A stretch of DNA of 64,000 bases from Bacillota bacterium (GTDB taxonomy: Bacteria > Bacillota > Clostridia > Oscillospirales > Ruminococcaceae), in NCBI GenBank assembly GCA_023412215.1, contig JAEYNX010000015.1, positions 1 to 64,000 of the forward strand, in the 5' to 3' direction. A program made the translations under genes and the position numbers. Below, one piece after another: positions 35,871 to 45,267 of this stretch. Below the pieces are notes generated by a model. It did no database searches. It worked only from the letters and a program-made list of their open reading frames with translations, and had not been told where the DNA came from. Position 1 is the stretch's first letter. Every line of letters starts with the position of its first letter.

Positions 35871-37220
35871 TCAGATGCTGCCGTGCAGTGCCTCGCAGCG
35901 CCATACCGGGCTGTTGATGGAAAGGTTAATCTCTTTCACAAAGTTTTCTACCCCTTCAAACCCCGCCAGCGCGTGCTTGCGCTCGTGGTTATGGTCGCAG
36001 AACGCGATGCCCAGCTTGTAGGCCAGCGGCCGTTCCTTGACGCCGCCCACCAGGATGTTGGCGCCCTTTTCCTTCATAAAGGCCTCCAGCTCCGCGGGGT
36101 TTGCGTCGTCTAAAATAATCGTATCCTCGTTTACGAGGCTCTCGATAATCTCATAATCATCCTTTTTGCCTGTCTGGGTACCCACCACCACCGTCTCGAT
36201 GCCAAGCTCGTTAAACTGGCGGATGAGTGAGATGGCCTTAAACCCGCCGCCAACGAAGATGGCGGCTTTTTTGCCGCTTAAGTGCGGTTTATACTGTGTG
36301 AGCAGCCCCTCCAACCTTTTGCGTTCCCCTTCGGCAAACGCCTCGGCCTTGTGTAGCGCCGCATCGTCCCCCAGCGCCTGCGCGATGCGCACAAGCGAGC
36401 TGATGGTATCCTCAATGCCGAAGAAGCTCACTTTGATAAAGGGAATGCCCATCTCCTCCTCCATGCGGTTGGCGAGATAGGTGCTGGAACCCGCGCACTG
36501 CACGATATTGAGCGTTGCGGAGGGGGCCTTGATCAGCGTTTCAACGCTGGAATCGCCCGTAAAGGTGGAGATGACGTTTACCCCGATGCGCTTGAGGTAG
36601 TTTTTAATAATCCACATCTCGCCGGCAAGGTTAAAGTCGCCGAGGATGTTCACGCCGGTTTGCTTCGGGATATCCTTGTGCGGCGTGATCAGCTCCATCA
36701 AAGCGTTGCAGGCCATCTTGTAGCCGAGGCTCTTGGTGCCTGAAAAGCCCGGCGCCTTTACGGGGATAACACGGATGCCGTACTTCTTCTCCGCCATGCG
36801 GCAGACGGCCTCTACATCGTCGCCGATTACCCCGACAATACAGGTGGCATAAACAAAGATAAGCCTCGGCGAGTGCTTCTGCACCAGTTCGTCGATGGCC
36901 GCCGTCAGTTTTTTTGCGCCGCCGAATACGATATCCTGCTCTCGCAGGTCGGTTGAAAAGCTGTTGCGGTAAAGCTCCGAGCCGCTTGAAAGGCTCCCGC
37001 GGATATCCCATGTGTAGCTTGCACAGCCAATCGGGCCGTGCACGATGTGATAGGCGTCGGTAATCGGGTTGAGCACCACGCGCGCCCCGCAGTACACGCA
37101 GGCGCGCTGGCTCACGGCACCCGAAACGCTGGCCTTATCGCACTCTATCCCGCTGCCGCCGCAATGGTCCTTGTAAAGGATGGAGCCCTTGCGGTCTTCC
37201 AATACTTTTGCGGTCTGCAT
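35871..37220 (-). CDS. nifE: NifE, FeMo-cofactor scaffold subunit
   Basis: A 449-residue protein of the nitrogenase component 1 family. NifE marks are SQRACVYCGARVVLNPITDA (Cys41, Cys44), VHGPIGCASYTWDIRG (Cys66) and TCIVGVIGDD. With NifN it forms the tetramer on which the NifB product is matured with molybdenum and homocitrate. AAAGGGG precedes the ATG. It is separated from nifK by a spacer with an intrinsic terminator, and from nifN-B by the hairpin array. Confidence 0.95.
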   Translation of the reverse strand: MQTAKVLEDRKGSILYKDHCGGSGIECDKASVSGAVSQRACVYCGARVVLNPITDAYHIVHGPIGCASYTWDIRGSLSSGSELYRNSFSTDLREQDIVFGGAKKLTAAIDELVQKHSPRLIFVYATCIVGVIGDDVEAVCRMAEKKYGIRVIPVKAPGFSGTKSLGYKMACNALMELITPHKDIPKQTGVNILGDFNLAGEMWIIKNYLKRIGVNVISTFTGDSSVETLIKAPSATLNIVQCAGSSTYLANRMEEEMGIPFIKVSFFGIEDTISSLVRIAQALGDDAALHKAEAFAEGERKRLEGLLTQYKPHLSGKKAAIFVGGGFKAISLIRQFNELGIETVVVGTQTGKKDDYEIIESLVNEDTIILDDANPAELEAFMKEKGANILVGGVKERPLAYKLGIAFCDHNHERKHALAGFEGVENFVKEINLSINSPVWRCEALHGSI

Positions 37221-37255
37221 CCGCCGCAGCCCCTTTCCTCTGGATGTTGTTGCCT

Positions 37256-37297
37256 AAAAAAGGCACACCGCAACAGGGCACTGCCCCATTGCGGTGT
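37256..37297 (-). terminator. Intrinsic terminator between nifK and nifE
   Basis: On the transcript ACACCGCAA pairs with TTGCGGTGT, with an inner GGGC/GCCC; then GCC and a run of six T. Placed inside the operon, it should let only part of the transcripts continue to the assembly genes. Confidence 0.8.
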
Positions 37298-37354
37298 GTA
37301 ATACTAATTCAAATAAGAAATATAAAGGAATTATCACATGAACCGGAGTGGGTA

Positions 37355-38719
37355 TTACATAACCATCTCGACGTCCTCGTCGGCGCAGTCGCGGTCCTTG
37401 CGGTCCATCAGGGCGTTGGCGATCAGCTCCACCACGCGCATGGCGCCTTTGTAGCCGACGATGGGCATGTAGGAATGGATATAGCGGTCGATGATGGGGA
37501 AGCCCACGCGCACCAGCGGGATATCCTCCGCTCTGGCGATCTGCTTGCCGTGGGAGTTGCCGAGCAGAAGGTCTACCGGGTCGTTTTTAATCCACTGGTG
37601 CAGCTCGAACAGGTCGGCGGCCTCCTTGGCAACGCAGCCCTCTACGCCGTATTTCGCGAACAGCGCATCGGCGAGGCGTGAAAACTCCGACTTGGGGGTG
37701 CCCGTGATCACATACTTCGGGATCATACCCATCTCAAGCACTAGGGAGGTCAAGCCCAAAACCGTGTCCGGGTCGCCATAGATGGCCACCGATTTCTTGT
37801 AGTAGTACTGGTTGGCGTCCAGCATCACATCCACCAGCTGCCCGCGCTCTTCCTCGAGCGCATAGGGCACCTCAGTCTGCGCGTAGTGCGAAAGCGCCGT
37901 AACATACGCGTCGGTATTGGAGATGCCGATGGGCAGCGGCAAAAGCTTGTAGCTCACGTCGCACTTCTTGCGCAACACCTCGGCGGGCTCCTCGCTGGTG
38001 ATCGTGCCCAAGGCGAGCACGGTGTCGCAGTCGCCGAGCGCCCTGATCTCGGGGATGGTGGTGCCGCCCTTGGGGTACATCTCGTAGCGGCCCGTCATCG
38101 GGGAATCCATCACCCCGCTCGTATCGGGGAACATGATATACGAAACCTTCATGAGCTCGGCGATGCGCTTCATCTCACGCATGTCGCCGGGGTTCACAAA
38201 GCCCGGGAAGATGGCCGCTTTGCCGTTTTTAACGCCGCTCTTCTTGGAAAGATAGCGGATAAAGCCGCACATCATATTATAAAAGCCGTTGATATGTGAG
38301 CCGACATAGCTCGGGGTGTTGGTGTGCACCACCAGCTTGCCGTCGGGGACATCTATTTCCTGAATCAGCGCGTTAAGGTCGTCGCCGATCGTCTCGCTTA
38401 AGCAGGTGGTGTGCACCGCGATGATGTCGGGGTCGTAGATATCGAAGATATTCTTAACAGCGGCCTTGAGGTTGCTGCCGCCGCCGAACACCGAAGCGCC
38501 CTCGGTAAACGAGCTGGAGGCCGCAATCGCAGGCTCTTTAAAATGGCGGGTAAGGTACATCCTGTGAAAGGATACGCAGCCCTGCGACCCATGGCTGTGG
38601 GGCATACATCTATGCACGCCCAGCGCCGCGTAGATAGCGCCTACCGGCTGGCAGGTTTTGCAGGGGTTAATGCGTATGGCGCTGCGCTCGGAAACCTGTT
38701 TTGGCGTCATGGCAAGCAT
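37355..38719 (-). CDS. nifK: NifK, nitrogenase MoFe protein beta subunit
   Basis: A 454-residue beta subunit, short like the C. pasteurianum protein (lacking the N-terminal extension of the Azotobacter type). P-cluster cysteines are Cys23 (CKTCQPVGA), Cys48 (HGSQGCVSFHR) and Cys106 (HTTCLSETIGDD); the conserved SSSFTEGASVFGGGSN is also present. GGAAAGG precedes the ATG at 38719. It forms the heterotetramer with NifD. Confidence 0.97.
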   Translation of the reverse strand: MLAMTPKQVSERSAIRINPCKTCQPVGAIYAALGVHRCMPHSHGSQGCVSFHRMYLTRHFKEPAIAASSSFTEGASVFGGGSNLKAAVKNIFDIYDPDIIAVHTTCLSETIGDDLNALIQEIDVPDGKLVVHTNTPSYVGSHINGFYNMMCGFIRYLSKKSGVKNGKAAIFPGFVNPGDMREMKRIAELMKVSYIMFPDTSGVMDSPMTGRYEMYPKGGTTIPEIRALGDCDTVLALGTITSEEPAEVLRKKCDVSYKLLPLPIGISNTDAYVTALSHYAQTEVPYALEEERGQLVDVMLDANQYYYKKSVAIYGDPDTVLGLTSLVLEMGMIPKYVITGTPKSEFSRLADALFAKYGVEGCVAKEAADLFELHQWIKNDPVDLLLGNSHGKQIARAEDIPLVRVGFPIIDRYIHSYMPIVGYKGAMRVVELIANALMDRKDRDCADEDVEMVM

Positions 38720-38742
38720 ATGGGATCATTCCTTTCCGGCCT

Positions 38743-38842
38743 TTGCGCCGGAGAGGCACAAATCGCCATAAAAATCGCGGTGCGGTACCGCGGGAGCAGC
38801 CTGCTCTTACAATGTTTCAGCATTTGAAAACTGGCCTTCAAA
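38743..38842 (-). repeat. Hairpin array in the nifD-nifK spacer
   Basis: In transcript order: TTTGAA/TTCAAA (38842-38823, taking in the nifD stop), GAGCA/TGCTC with a 3-base loop (38806-38794), GCGG/CCGC (38791-38782) and TTGTGCC/GGCGCAA (38761-38743). The block GCCGGAAAGGAATGATC follows before nifK. It is the counterpart of the array before nifN-B. Confidence 0.7.
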
Positions 38843-40433
38843 CTGCTTCACCTCCTGTAAGGGTGCCCTGCAAGGTGGGCTGCAGCTTCCACGGGGGGGT
38901 GATATAGCCCCACGCCGGCGCGTACAGGCTCATGGCTACGTCCCTTGCAAAGTTTACGGCACCTCTAAAGCCCGCGTAGGGCCCGCTGTAGTCGTACGAG
39001 TGCATCTGGCGGGAGGCTAAGCCCGATTTCTGCACCACATACCGGTCTTTGATACCCGAAAAGAAGATGTCGGGCTTTAAGAAACGCAGCAGTTCCTCGG
39101 TTTCGAAGTGGTTAAAATCGTCTACCACGATGGCGCCGTTCTTCATCTCGCGGATCATGCCGGAGTACTGCTCGATGGGCAGCTTTTCTTTAAGCTCCGC
39201 CAGCTTTTCGTCCGAGAGAAAGACGTGGAACTTCTCGGGGTCGGGCGAAACGGTAATCTGCTCGATGTTCTTGCTATCGGCGTCCTCCTTGATGTCGGGG
39301 ATGATCTCGCGGCCCTCGTAATCGTCGCGGTGGGCAAACTCGTAGCCCGCAATCACGGTCTCCACCCCGAAGTCGGCCAGCAGGTTCTGGTAGTGGTGGG
39401 AACGCGAGCCGCCTACGAAGATACCGGCGGTCTTGCCCTTGAGCTTTGCCTTGTAGTACTCCACGTCGCTGAAGATCTCGGCAAGCTCATCCTGAATCAC
39501 CGCTTCGGTGCGGTCGATAAGCTCTTTGTCGCCAAAATAGTTCGCCATATCGCGCAGGCTCTTGATGGTGGCGCCGATGCCGATGAAGTTTACCTTGATC
39601 CAGTCGATGTTGTACTTGGTCTTCATCATCTCGGCGATATAGTTGATGGAGCGGTGGCACTGCACGAGGTTTAAGGTGGCGGTGTGGGCGTTTTTAATCT
39701 CCTCATAGCTGCCGTCGCCCGTAAACACCGAGACAATGTCGTAGCCGATGCGCTTTAAGATACGCGAGGTCTCCCAGCCGTCTCCGCCGATGTTGTACTC
39801 GCCGAGGATGTTCACCGAGTACCTCTTGGCGGGGGGCGCGTCGCCGGTGCCGATAACCCTGCGCATCAGCCCGTTGTTGGCGATGTGGTGGCCCGCCGAC
39901 TGGCTTACCCCTTTATAGCCTTCACAGCTGTAAGCGATACATTGTATATTGAATTCCTTCTCCGCCCACGCGGCTACCGCGTGGATATCGTCGCCGATAA
40001 GCCCGACCGGGCAGGTGGAGCAGATCATCACGCACTTGGGCTTAAAGATCTTAACAACCTCGGTAATGGCCTGCTTGAGCTTCTTCTCGCCGCCAAAAAC
40101 GATGTCCGGCTCCTGCATGTCGGTGGAAAAGCAGTACTCGAGAAAGTTTCTGCCGTCCTCCACCCTGCCTTTATGGCGGCGGGTGCCCCAACTGTAAAAC
40201 GCGCAGCCGATAGGGCCGTGGGTGATAACCGCAACATCCTTCAGGGGCCCCAGCACAACGCCCTTGCAGCCGGCGTAACAGCAGCCTCGGTTGGTGAGAA
40301 TACCGGGCACGGCGCGCGTGTTCGCCATGATGTTCTGCGCGCTGGGGGCATTTTCAACCTGTATCAGATGCTCCTTGCGGTTTTTATACACCCTTGCGCT
40401 GTATTTTTCTAATATCTTGGTTCTGGCGTCCAA
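38838..40433 (-). CDS. nifD: NifD, nitrogenase MoFe protein alpha subunit
   Basis: A 531-residue alpha subunit. It has the P-cluster region NRGCCYAGC and HGPIGCAFYSW, the cofactor cysteine in LVQCHRSINYI (residue 259) and the cofactor histidine in SRQMHSYDYSGPY (478). About 50 residues around 375-425 form the insertion typical of clostridial NifD. A GTG at 40442 overlaps the GGAGG ribosome site, so the TTG at 40433, 8 bases after it, is taken as the start. NifI2 is directly upstream. Confidence 0.97.
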   Translation of the reverse strand: MDARTKILEKYSARVYKNRKEHLIQVENAPSAQNIMANTRAVPGILTNRGCCYAGCKGVVLGPLKDVAVITHGPIGCAFYSWGTRRHKGRVEDGRNFLEYCFSTDMQEPDIVFGGEKKLKQAITEVVKIFKPKCVMICSTCPVGLIGDDIHAVAAWAEKEFNIQCIAYSCEGYKGVSQSAGHHIANNGLMRRVIGTGDAPPAKRYSVNILGEYNIGGDGWETSRILKRIGYDIVSVFTGDGSYEEIKNAHTATLNLVQCHRSINYIAEMMKTKYNIDWIKVNFIGIGATIKSLRDMANYFGDKELIDRTEAVIQDELAEIFSDVEYYKAKLKGKTAGIFVGGSRSHHYQNLLADFGVETVIAGYEFAHRDDYEGREIIPDIKEDADSKNIEQITVSPDPEKFHVFLSDEKLAELKEKLPIEQYSGMIREMKNGAIVVDDFNHFETEELLRFLKPDIFFSGIKDRYVVQKSGLASRQMHSYDYSGPYAGFRGAVNFARDVAMSLYAPAWGYITPPWKLQPTLQGTLTGGEAV

Positions 40434-40446
40434 CCTTGACACCTCC

Positions 40447-40833
40447 TTAATTCACCTTATCGGTTGAACCTTCGCCGGTTCTGATCTTGTAGCTTTCAAA
40501 TACGGGCAGTATAAAAATCTTGCCGTCGCCCGGGTTCCCTGTCTGGTTTATACGGATGATGGTCTCTACCGCCAAATCCACCTGTTCATCGTCTACAATC
40601 AGGGTAAAGAAACGCTTGGGGATAAGCCTTGCCGTCTCGGTGAGATGCTCGCCCACCGGGCTCATGGGCAGCTCGCCGGTATCCACCATCGCCCGCAGCA
40701 ATGCGGCGTCGATGCTCTTTTTGCCGCGCCCTAAGCACTTGCGGCAGGAGAAGGAGGGAAAGCCTTCCTTAGCGAGTGCCTCTTTGGTGGGGTTCACCAT
40801 GTTCAGGCGTATAAAAGCCATAACTTCCTTCAC
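40447..40833 (-). CDS. nifI2: NifI2, PII-family nitrogenase regulator
   Basis: A 128-residue GlnB-like protein with the NifI2-type long T-loop region (CRKCLGRGKKS, PVGEHLTETARLIPKRFF) and the C-terminal NPGDGKIFILPV. With NifI1 it forms a complex that binds MoFe protein and blocks it when nitrogen is plentiful, releasing it when 2-oxoglutarate is high (known from methanogens and some bacteria). Start is a GTG behind GGAGGG. Confidence 0.95.
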   Translation of the reverse strand: MKEVMAFIRLNMVNPTKEALAKEGFPSFSCRKCLGRGKKSIDAALLRAMVDTGELPMSPVGEHLTETARLIPKRFFTLIVDDEQVDLAVETIIRINQTGNPGDGKIFILPVFESYKIRTGEGSTDKVN

Positions 40834-40846
40834 TGTAAGCCCTCCT

Positions 40847-41173
40847 TTAAAGACCCGATTTGCCGGTGCTGATGGTGTAGGCCTCCTCCACGGGGCTGAT
40901 AAAGATTCTGCCGTCGCCGAAGGTGCCGTTCTGCCCGGTGCGGGAGTTGCGCATAATCACCTTTACCACGTCGTCTTTATCCTCATCCTTTACGACGATC
41001 AAAAGCATCTCTTTGGGGATTTCATCGTAGTGAACCTCGCCCACGGTAATACCCTTCTGCTTGCCGCGCCCGTAAACATCCATCTTGGTTACGGCGGGGA
41101 ACCCCGCCGCCAGCAGCTCTGAAAGTACGATACCGGTTTTTTCGGGGCGGATAATCGCTCTAACCAGTAACAT
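40847..41173 (-). CDS. nifI1: NifI1, PII-family nitrogenase regulator
   Basis: A 108-residue GlnB-like protein with VTKMDVYGRGKQKGITVGEV (T-loop) and FGDGRIFISPVEEAYTISTG (C-terminal PII signature). It stands between nifH and nifI2, the standard place. A frame start at 41191 would include the GGAGGAA ribosome site, so the ATG at 41173 is used and the protein begins MLLVRAIIRPEK as in the family. Confidence 0.95.
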   Translation of the reverse strand: MLLVRAIIRPEKTGIVLSELLAAGFPAVTKMDVYGRGKQKGITVGEVHYDEIPKEMLLIVVKDEDKDDVVKVIMRNSRTGQNGTFGDGRIFISPVEEAYTISTGKSGL

Positions 41174-41199
41174 GTCTTGTTCCTCCTTCAATCTCCGTT

Positions 41200-42192
<993 letters not shown>

Positions 42193-42239
42193 TTAATCCA
42201 CCCAATCTATGCAATAGTAACAATTACGTTATTATAGGG

Positions 42240-42267
42240 TTGACGAATAGTACAAAAGCAATATACT
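42240..42267 (+). promoter_or_regulatory. Promoter of the AnfO-family operon
   Basis: TTGACG (42240-42245), 16-base spacer, TATACT (42262-42267). Its -35 box is 75 bases from that of the divergent nif promoter. Confidence 0.6.
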
Positions 42268-42285
42268 GGTATTATACATGCAACG

Positions 42286-42323
42286 GGGCATATGAAAGCT
42301 TTCTTTCATATGCCCTGCTTTTT
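42286..42323 (+). terminator. Terminator hairpin in the leader of the AnfO-family gene
   Basis: A perfect 13-base stem (arms starting GGGCATATG, loop CTTT) followed by TGCTTTTTAT. It lies between the promoter and the start codon, with no plus-strand gene for 14 kb upstream, so it acts on this leader: either as an attenuator or as a shield against stray transcription. Confidence 0.75.
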
Positions 42324-42362
42324 ATCGGTATGTTTTGTGCTGAAGGTGAAAGGGGTGTTGTT

Positions 42363-42968
42363 ATGAACGGACAGATTGCCGTGGTACTGAGCCCGCAGGG
42401 TGAACCATCGCTGTTAAATGAGGATTGTGTGGTGAAGGTATTCACGAAGCAAGGGGCCCGTTGGGCGGCGGAGCGGCAACTCCCCGTACAGCTGGCCACC
42501 GGTGACGCTCCGGCTGTGGTGCGGGATAAATTAAAGGGGCTTATCCTGGCGCTTGGCGGCTGCAAGGTGATAGCGGGGAGCAGCATATCCGGCCTTGCAT
42601 ACAATATATTAACCCGGATGGGCTTTTATATCTTTGAGATTAGTAAGGTTACGGAGGATGTGCTGGACGGCATCGCCGAGGATGTTCGGACGGAAGGCAC
42701 CCCCAAAGAGGTGCCCCCCGTGCGGCCCTTCCCCTCCGAAACCGAAACGGCGGGGGTGTATTGGCTCGACCTGATTGCGCTGCAGACGGTAAGCCCCGGG
42801 ATATCCTCCAAAAAGGCGTTAAAGCCTTTTTTTGAAAGTACCCCGTTTGTTTGCTTGGAGCTGCTCTGCAGCCACCTGCCGCCTTGGCTTGAGAACGAGC
42901 AGGGCCTTAAGATACAGACCTTTGCCGAGGAAGGCCGGGTGCGCGCGGTGATTACCAGAGCCTGTTAA
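42363..42968 (+). CDS. AnfO-family nitrogenase-associated protein
   Basis: A 201-residue protein resembling AnfO, a small protein first found with iron-only nitrogenase genes and of unresolved function. Family-like parts are IAVVLSPQGEPSLLNED at the N-terminus, LGGCKVIAGSSISGLAYN and the middle FYIFEISK. The frame is open from 42240, but AAAGGGG precedes the ATG at 42363. No anfHDGK or vnf genes are in the window, so here it accompanies a Mo nitrogenase. The next gene follows after 20 bases. Confidence 0.75.
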   Translation: MNGQIAVVLSPQGEPSLLNEDCVVKVFTKQGARWAAERQLPVQLATGDAPAVVRDKLKGLILALGGCKVIAGSSISGLAYNILTRMGFYIFEISKVTEDVLDGIAEDVRTEGTPKEVPPVRPFPSETETAGVYWLDLIALQTVSPGISSKKALKPFFESTPFVCLELLCSHLPPWLENEQGLKIQTFAEEGRVRAVITRAC

Positions 42969-42988
42969 GGCAGAAAGGAGAGATTACT

Positions 42989-43951
42989 ATGTTATCTGCA
43001 CGGTATGGAACGCTGCAAGGCATTGAACGCGCGGAATATTATGAGGACGGAACGTTAAAAAGCTGCGCATTAAACCAAAGGAACCTCCTTGCCACCGCCT
43101 GCGGGGCGGTTGTGCCGCAGTACGGCGACGAGCATGTGCGGCGCAAATATACACAGTCGCTGTCCTTTTACCCCTCCGGCGCCGTAAAAAGTATCTCGCT
43201 GGAGGAACAGAACGAGGTGCTCACCCCGATGGGCGAGTTCCCTGCCGAGCTTGTCACCTTCTACGAAACGGGCGAGGTCAAGCGCGTGTTCCCCTTAAAC
43301 GGCAAGATCAGCGGTTACTGGTCGGAGAAGGATGAGGCACAGCTCGCCCTGCCGTTTCGGTTCGAGTTTGATTTCGGCAGCTTTTGCGTAAAGCTCATCG
43401 GCCTGCATTTTTATAAAAGCGGCGCGCTCAAAAGCCTGACCCTTTTCCCGGGCGAGGTGATCACGCTCACCACCCCCATGGGGGAGATTCCGGTTCGAAC
43501 CGGCTTTTCGCTGTATGAAAGCGGCAACTTAAAATCGATAGAGCCCGCGGAGCCGGTGCTGCTGATGACCGACCTCGGCCCCTTTACGGCGTTTGACCCT
43601 ATCCGTATCGGGGTGCACGCCGACGACAACTCTCTGGCCTTTTATGAGGACGGCAGGCTGTTCGCCCTTTCCACCGTATCCGATAAGATCGGCATCACCG
43701 AGAACAGCGGAAAGTTTCACCTTTTTGGGCCCACCGAACGGCCCGACCCGCTGGACGACGAGAAAACAACGACGCTGCCCCTGCGTATCCGTTTTGAGGA
43801 TGGGCGAATTGTGGTGGAGGAAGAGCGCGTACAGGTATTTGACAGCGCCGCCGTGCGGATAAACGTCTTCCCCACCCTCAAGCAAGGGCTTGGCTGCTCG
43901 CCTGCCGACTGTGCGTCGTGCAAGGCAAGCTGCAAAAAGGATATTATCTAA
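42989..43951 (+). CDS. Unrecognised repeat protein with cysteine tail, partner of the AnfO-family gene
   Basis: A 320-residue soluble protein. Seven degenerate repeats of the form [FL]Y[ED/xS]G.LKS occur at about residues 17, 60, 91, 141, 175, 218 and 269 (YYEDGTLKS, FYPSGAVKSI, FYETGEVKRV, FYKSGALKSL, LYESGNLKSI, FYEDGRLFA). This resembles MORN-type beta-hairpin repeats. The C-terminal tail has Cys303, 308, 311 and 315 (C-x4-C-x2-C-x3-C), which could hold a metal or iron-sulfur cluster. AAAGGAGAG precedes the ATG, 20 bases after the AnfO-family stop. I do not know its function; position suggests nitrogenase assembly or protection. Confidence 0.8.
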   Translation: MLSARYGTLQGIERAEYYEDGTLKSCALNQRNLLATACGAVVPQYGDEHVRRKYTQSLSFYPSGAVKSISLEEQNEVLTPMGEFPAELVTFYETGEVKRVFPLNGKISGYWSEKDEAQLALPFRFEFDFGSFCVKLIGLHFYKSGALKSLTLFPGEVITLTTPMGEIPVRTGFSLYESGNLKSIEPAEPVLLMTDLGPFTAFDPIRIGVHADDNSLAFYEDGRLFALSTVSDKIGITENSGKFHLFGPTERPDPLDDEKTTTLPLRIRFEDGRIVVEEERVQVFDSAAVRINVFPTLKQGLGCSPADCASCKASCKKDII

Positions 43952-43972
43952 TACGGTTGACGGCTATGTTAC

Positions 43973-44010
43973 GGCCCCGCTTAAAGCATTGGCTTCGGCG
44001 GGGCCCTCTT
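43973..44010 (+). terminator. Terminator of the AnfO-family operon
   Basis: GGCCCCGC pairs with GCGGGGCC around a 17-base loop, followed by CTCTTTTGCG. Confidence 0.8.
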
Positions 44011-44048
44011 TTGCGCACCTTAGTTCTTGATAATAGCTATCTCTATGT

Positions 44049-44077
44049 TTGACACAAAAATTTCGTGGAAGTATAAT
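44049..44077 (+). promoter_or_regulatory. Consensus promoter of the aldo/keto reductase gene
   Basis: TTGACA (44049-44054), 17-base spacer, TATAAT (44072-44077): perfect sigma-A boxes, with a leader of about 118 bases. Confidence 0.85.
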
Positions 44078-44201
44078 TGTGGGGAATAAAGCCTCCCCGT
44101 ACAGGCTTATTAAGTATGTAGAACAAAATCTCCTGTACCACAAGCATTACAGCAAAAGCCAACTCATGCAACGGACAAACGAATGATAAAGGAGAATGAA
44201 C

Positions 44202-45176
44202 GTGAAGTATTTAGACCTGTTTACAAACACGCCGCACGCTGTTAACTGCTCGCAGTTTGCTTTGGGGTGCGACCATTACGGGCTGAAGGTGCCCGAGGAA
44301 GAAGCCTTTCGTATCATGGACGCCTTCTACGAGCAGGGCGGAACGCTGCTTGATACCGCGCACATCTACGGCCAGCTGGAGGACGGCGGGGTCTCCCTCA
44401 GCGAACAGACCGTGGGCAAATGGGTCGCCAAAAACAGGCTGCACGGCAAGGTGGTAATCTCCGATAAGGGCGCACACCCCAATCGAAACGATAAAAAGAT
44501 TAGCCGTATCGATGAAAAGAACATCCAGCTGGATCTGTTTTCGAGCCTGGAGGCATTGCAATCCGATTACGTAGACATCTGGTTTTTGCACCGCGATAAC
44601 CCTGAAATGCCCGTGGGCGAGATCGTGGATATCGTCTCCTCCTTCGCCGACAAGGGGTACATCAAGCACCTGGGCGTTTCCAACTGGCCGGTAAGCAGAA
44701 TCGCCGAGGCGGTAGCGTATGCGCAAAAACACGGGCGGCATCCGTTTGACATTTCGCAGATACAGTGGAGCCTCGCGGTCTCTACACCTGCTTCGTGGGA
44801 GGACGCGACCATTGTCTGCATGGACGACGCCCAGCTGCCCTGGTATGAGACCAATCAATTCCCGGTGATGGCCTTCTCACCGCAGGGGCGCGGCATCTTC
44901 TCCAAGGCGATCGAGCACGGTACGGAATCGGTGGATGAGAAAACGCGCAAGCGCTTTTTACTGGAACAGAATATGGGCCGTATCGAGCGCTGCCGCAAGC
45001 TTTGCGACCGCGACGGCATCAACCCTGCAGGTATCTGCCTTGCGTATCTCACCTCCGCGCCCTTCCCCACCATCCCGGTGCTGGGCTTCAGCAGCCACAC
45101 GCAGGTCAAGGACTCCTTGCAGTTCTCAAACCTCACCATCAGCGAGGACGACCGCGCCTATCTCGTTCAAGGTTAA
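44202..45176 (+). CDS. Aldo/keto reductase
   Basis: A 324-residue TIM-barrel oxidoreductase of the AKR family using NAD(P)H. LLDTAHIYG carries the catalytic Asp and Tyr, and the segments HLGVSNWPVSRI and PVLGFSSHTQVKDS are the usual substrate and cofactor regions. An ATG at 44196 stands only one base from GGAG, so the GTG at 44202 is more likely the start. It has its own consensus promoter. Physiological substrate unknown. Confidence 0.88.
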   Translation: MKYLDLFTNTPHAVNCSQFALGCDHYGLKVPEEEAFRIMDAFYEQGGTLLDTAHIYGQLEDGGVSLSEQTVGKWVAKNRLHGKVVISDKGAHPNRNDKKISRIDEKNIQLDLFSSLEALQSDYVDIWFLHRDNPEMPVGEIVDIVSSFADKGYIKHLGVSNWPVSRIAEAVAYAQKHGRHPFDISQIQWSLAVSTPASWEDATIVCMDDAQLPWYETNQFPVMAFSPQGRGIFSKAIEHGTESVDEKTRKRFLLEQNMGRIERCRKLCDRDGINPAGICLAYLTSAPFPTIPVLGFSSHTQVKDSLQFSNLTISEDDRAYLVQG

Positions 45177-45267
45177 GGCCACGGATAGCTGAACACATAA
45201 AAAGCAGAGCAGGATATGCGACCGCATACCCTGCTCAATCTTTTCCATATGAGACCCGTTGCGTTTC

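Noticed and set aside
42363..43951. Evidence for an alternative (iron-only) nitrogenase because of AnfO
   Set aside because: No anfH, anfD, anfG or anfK; the NifD and NifK sequences and modABC indicate the molybdenum enzyme.
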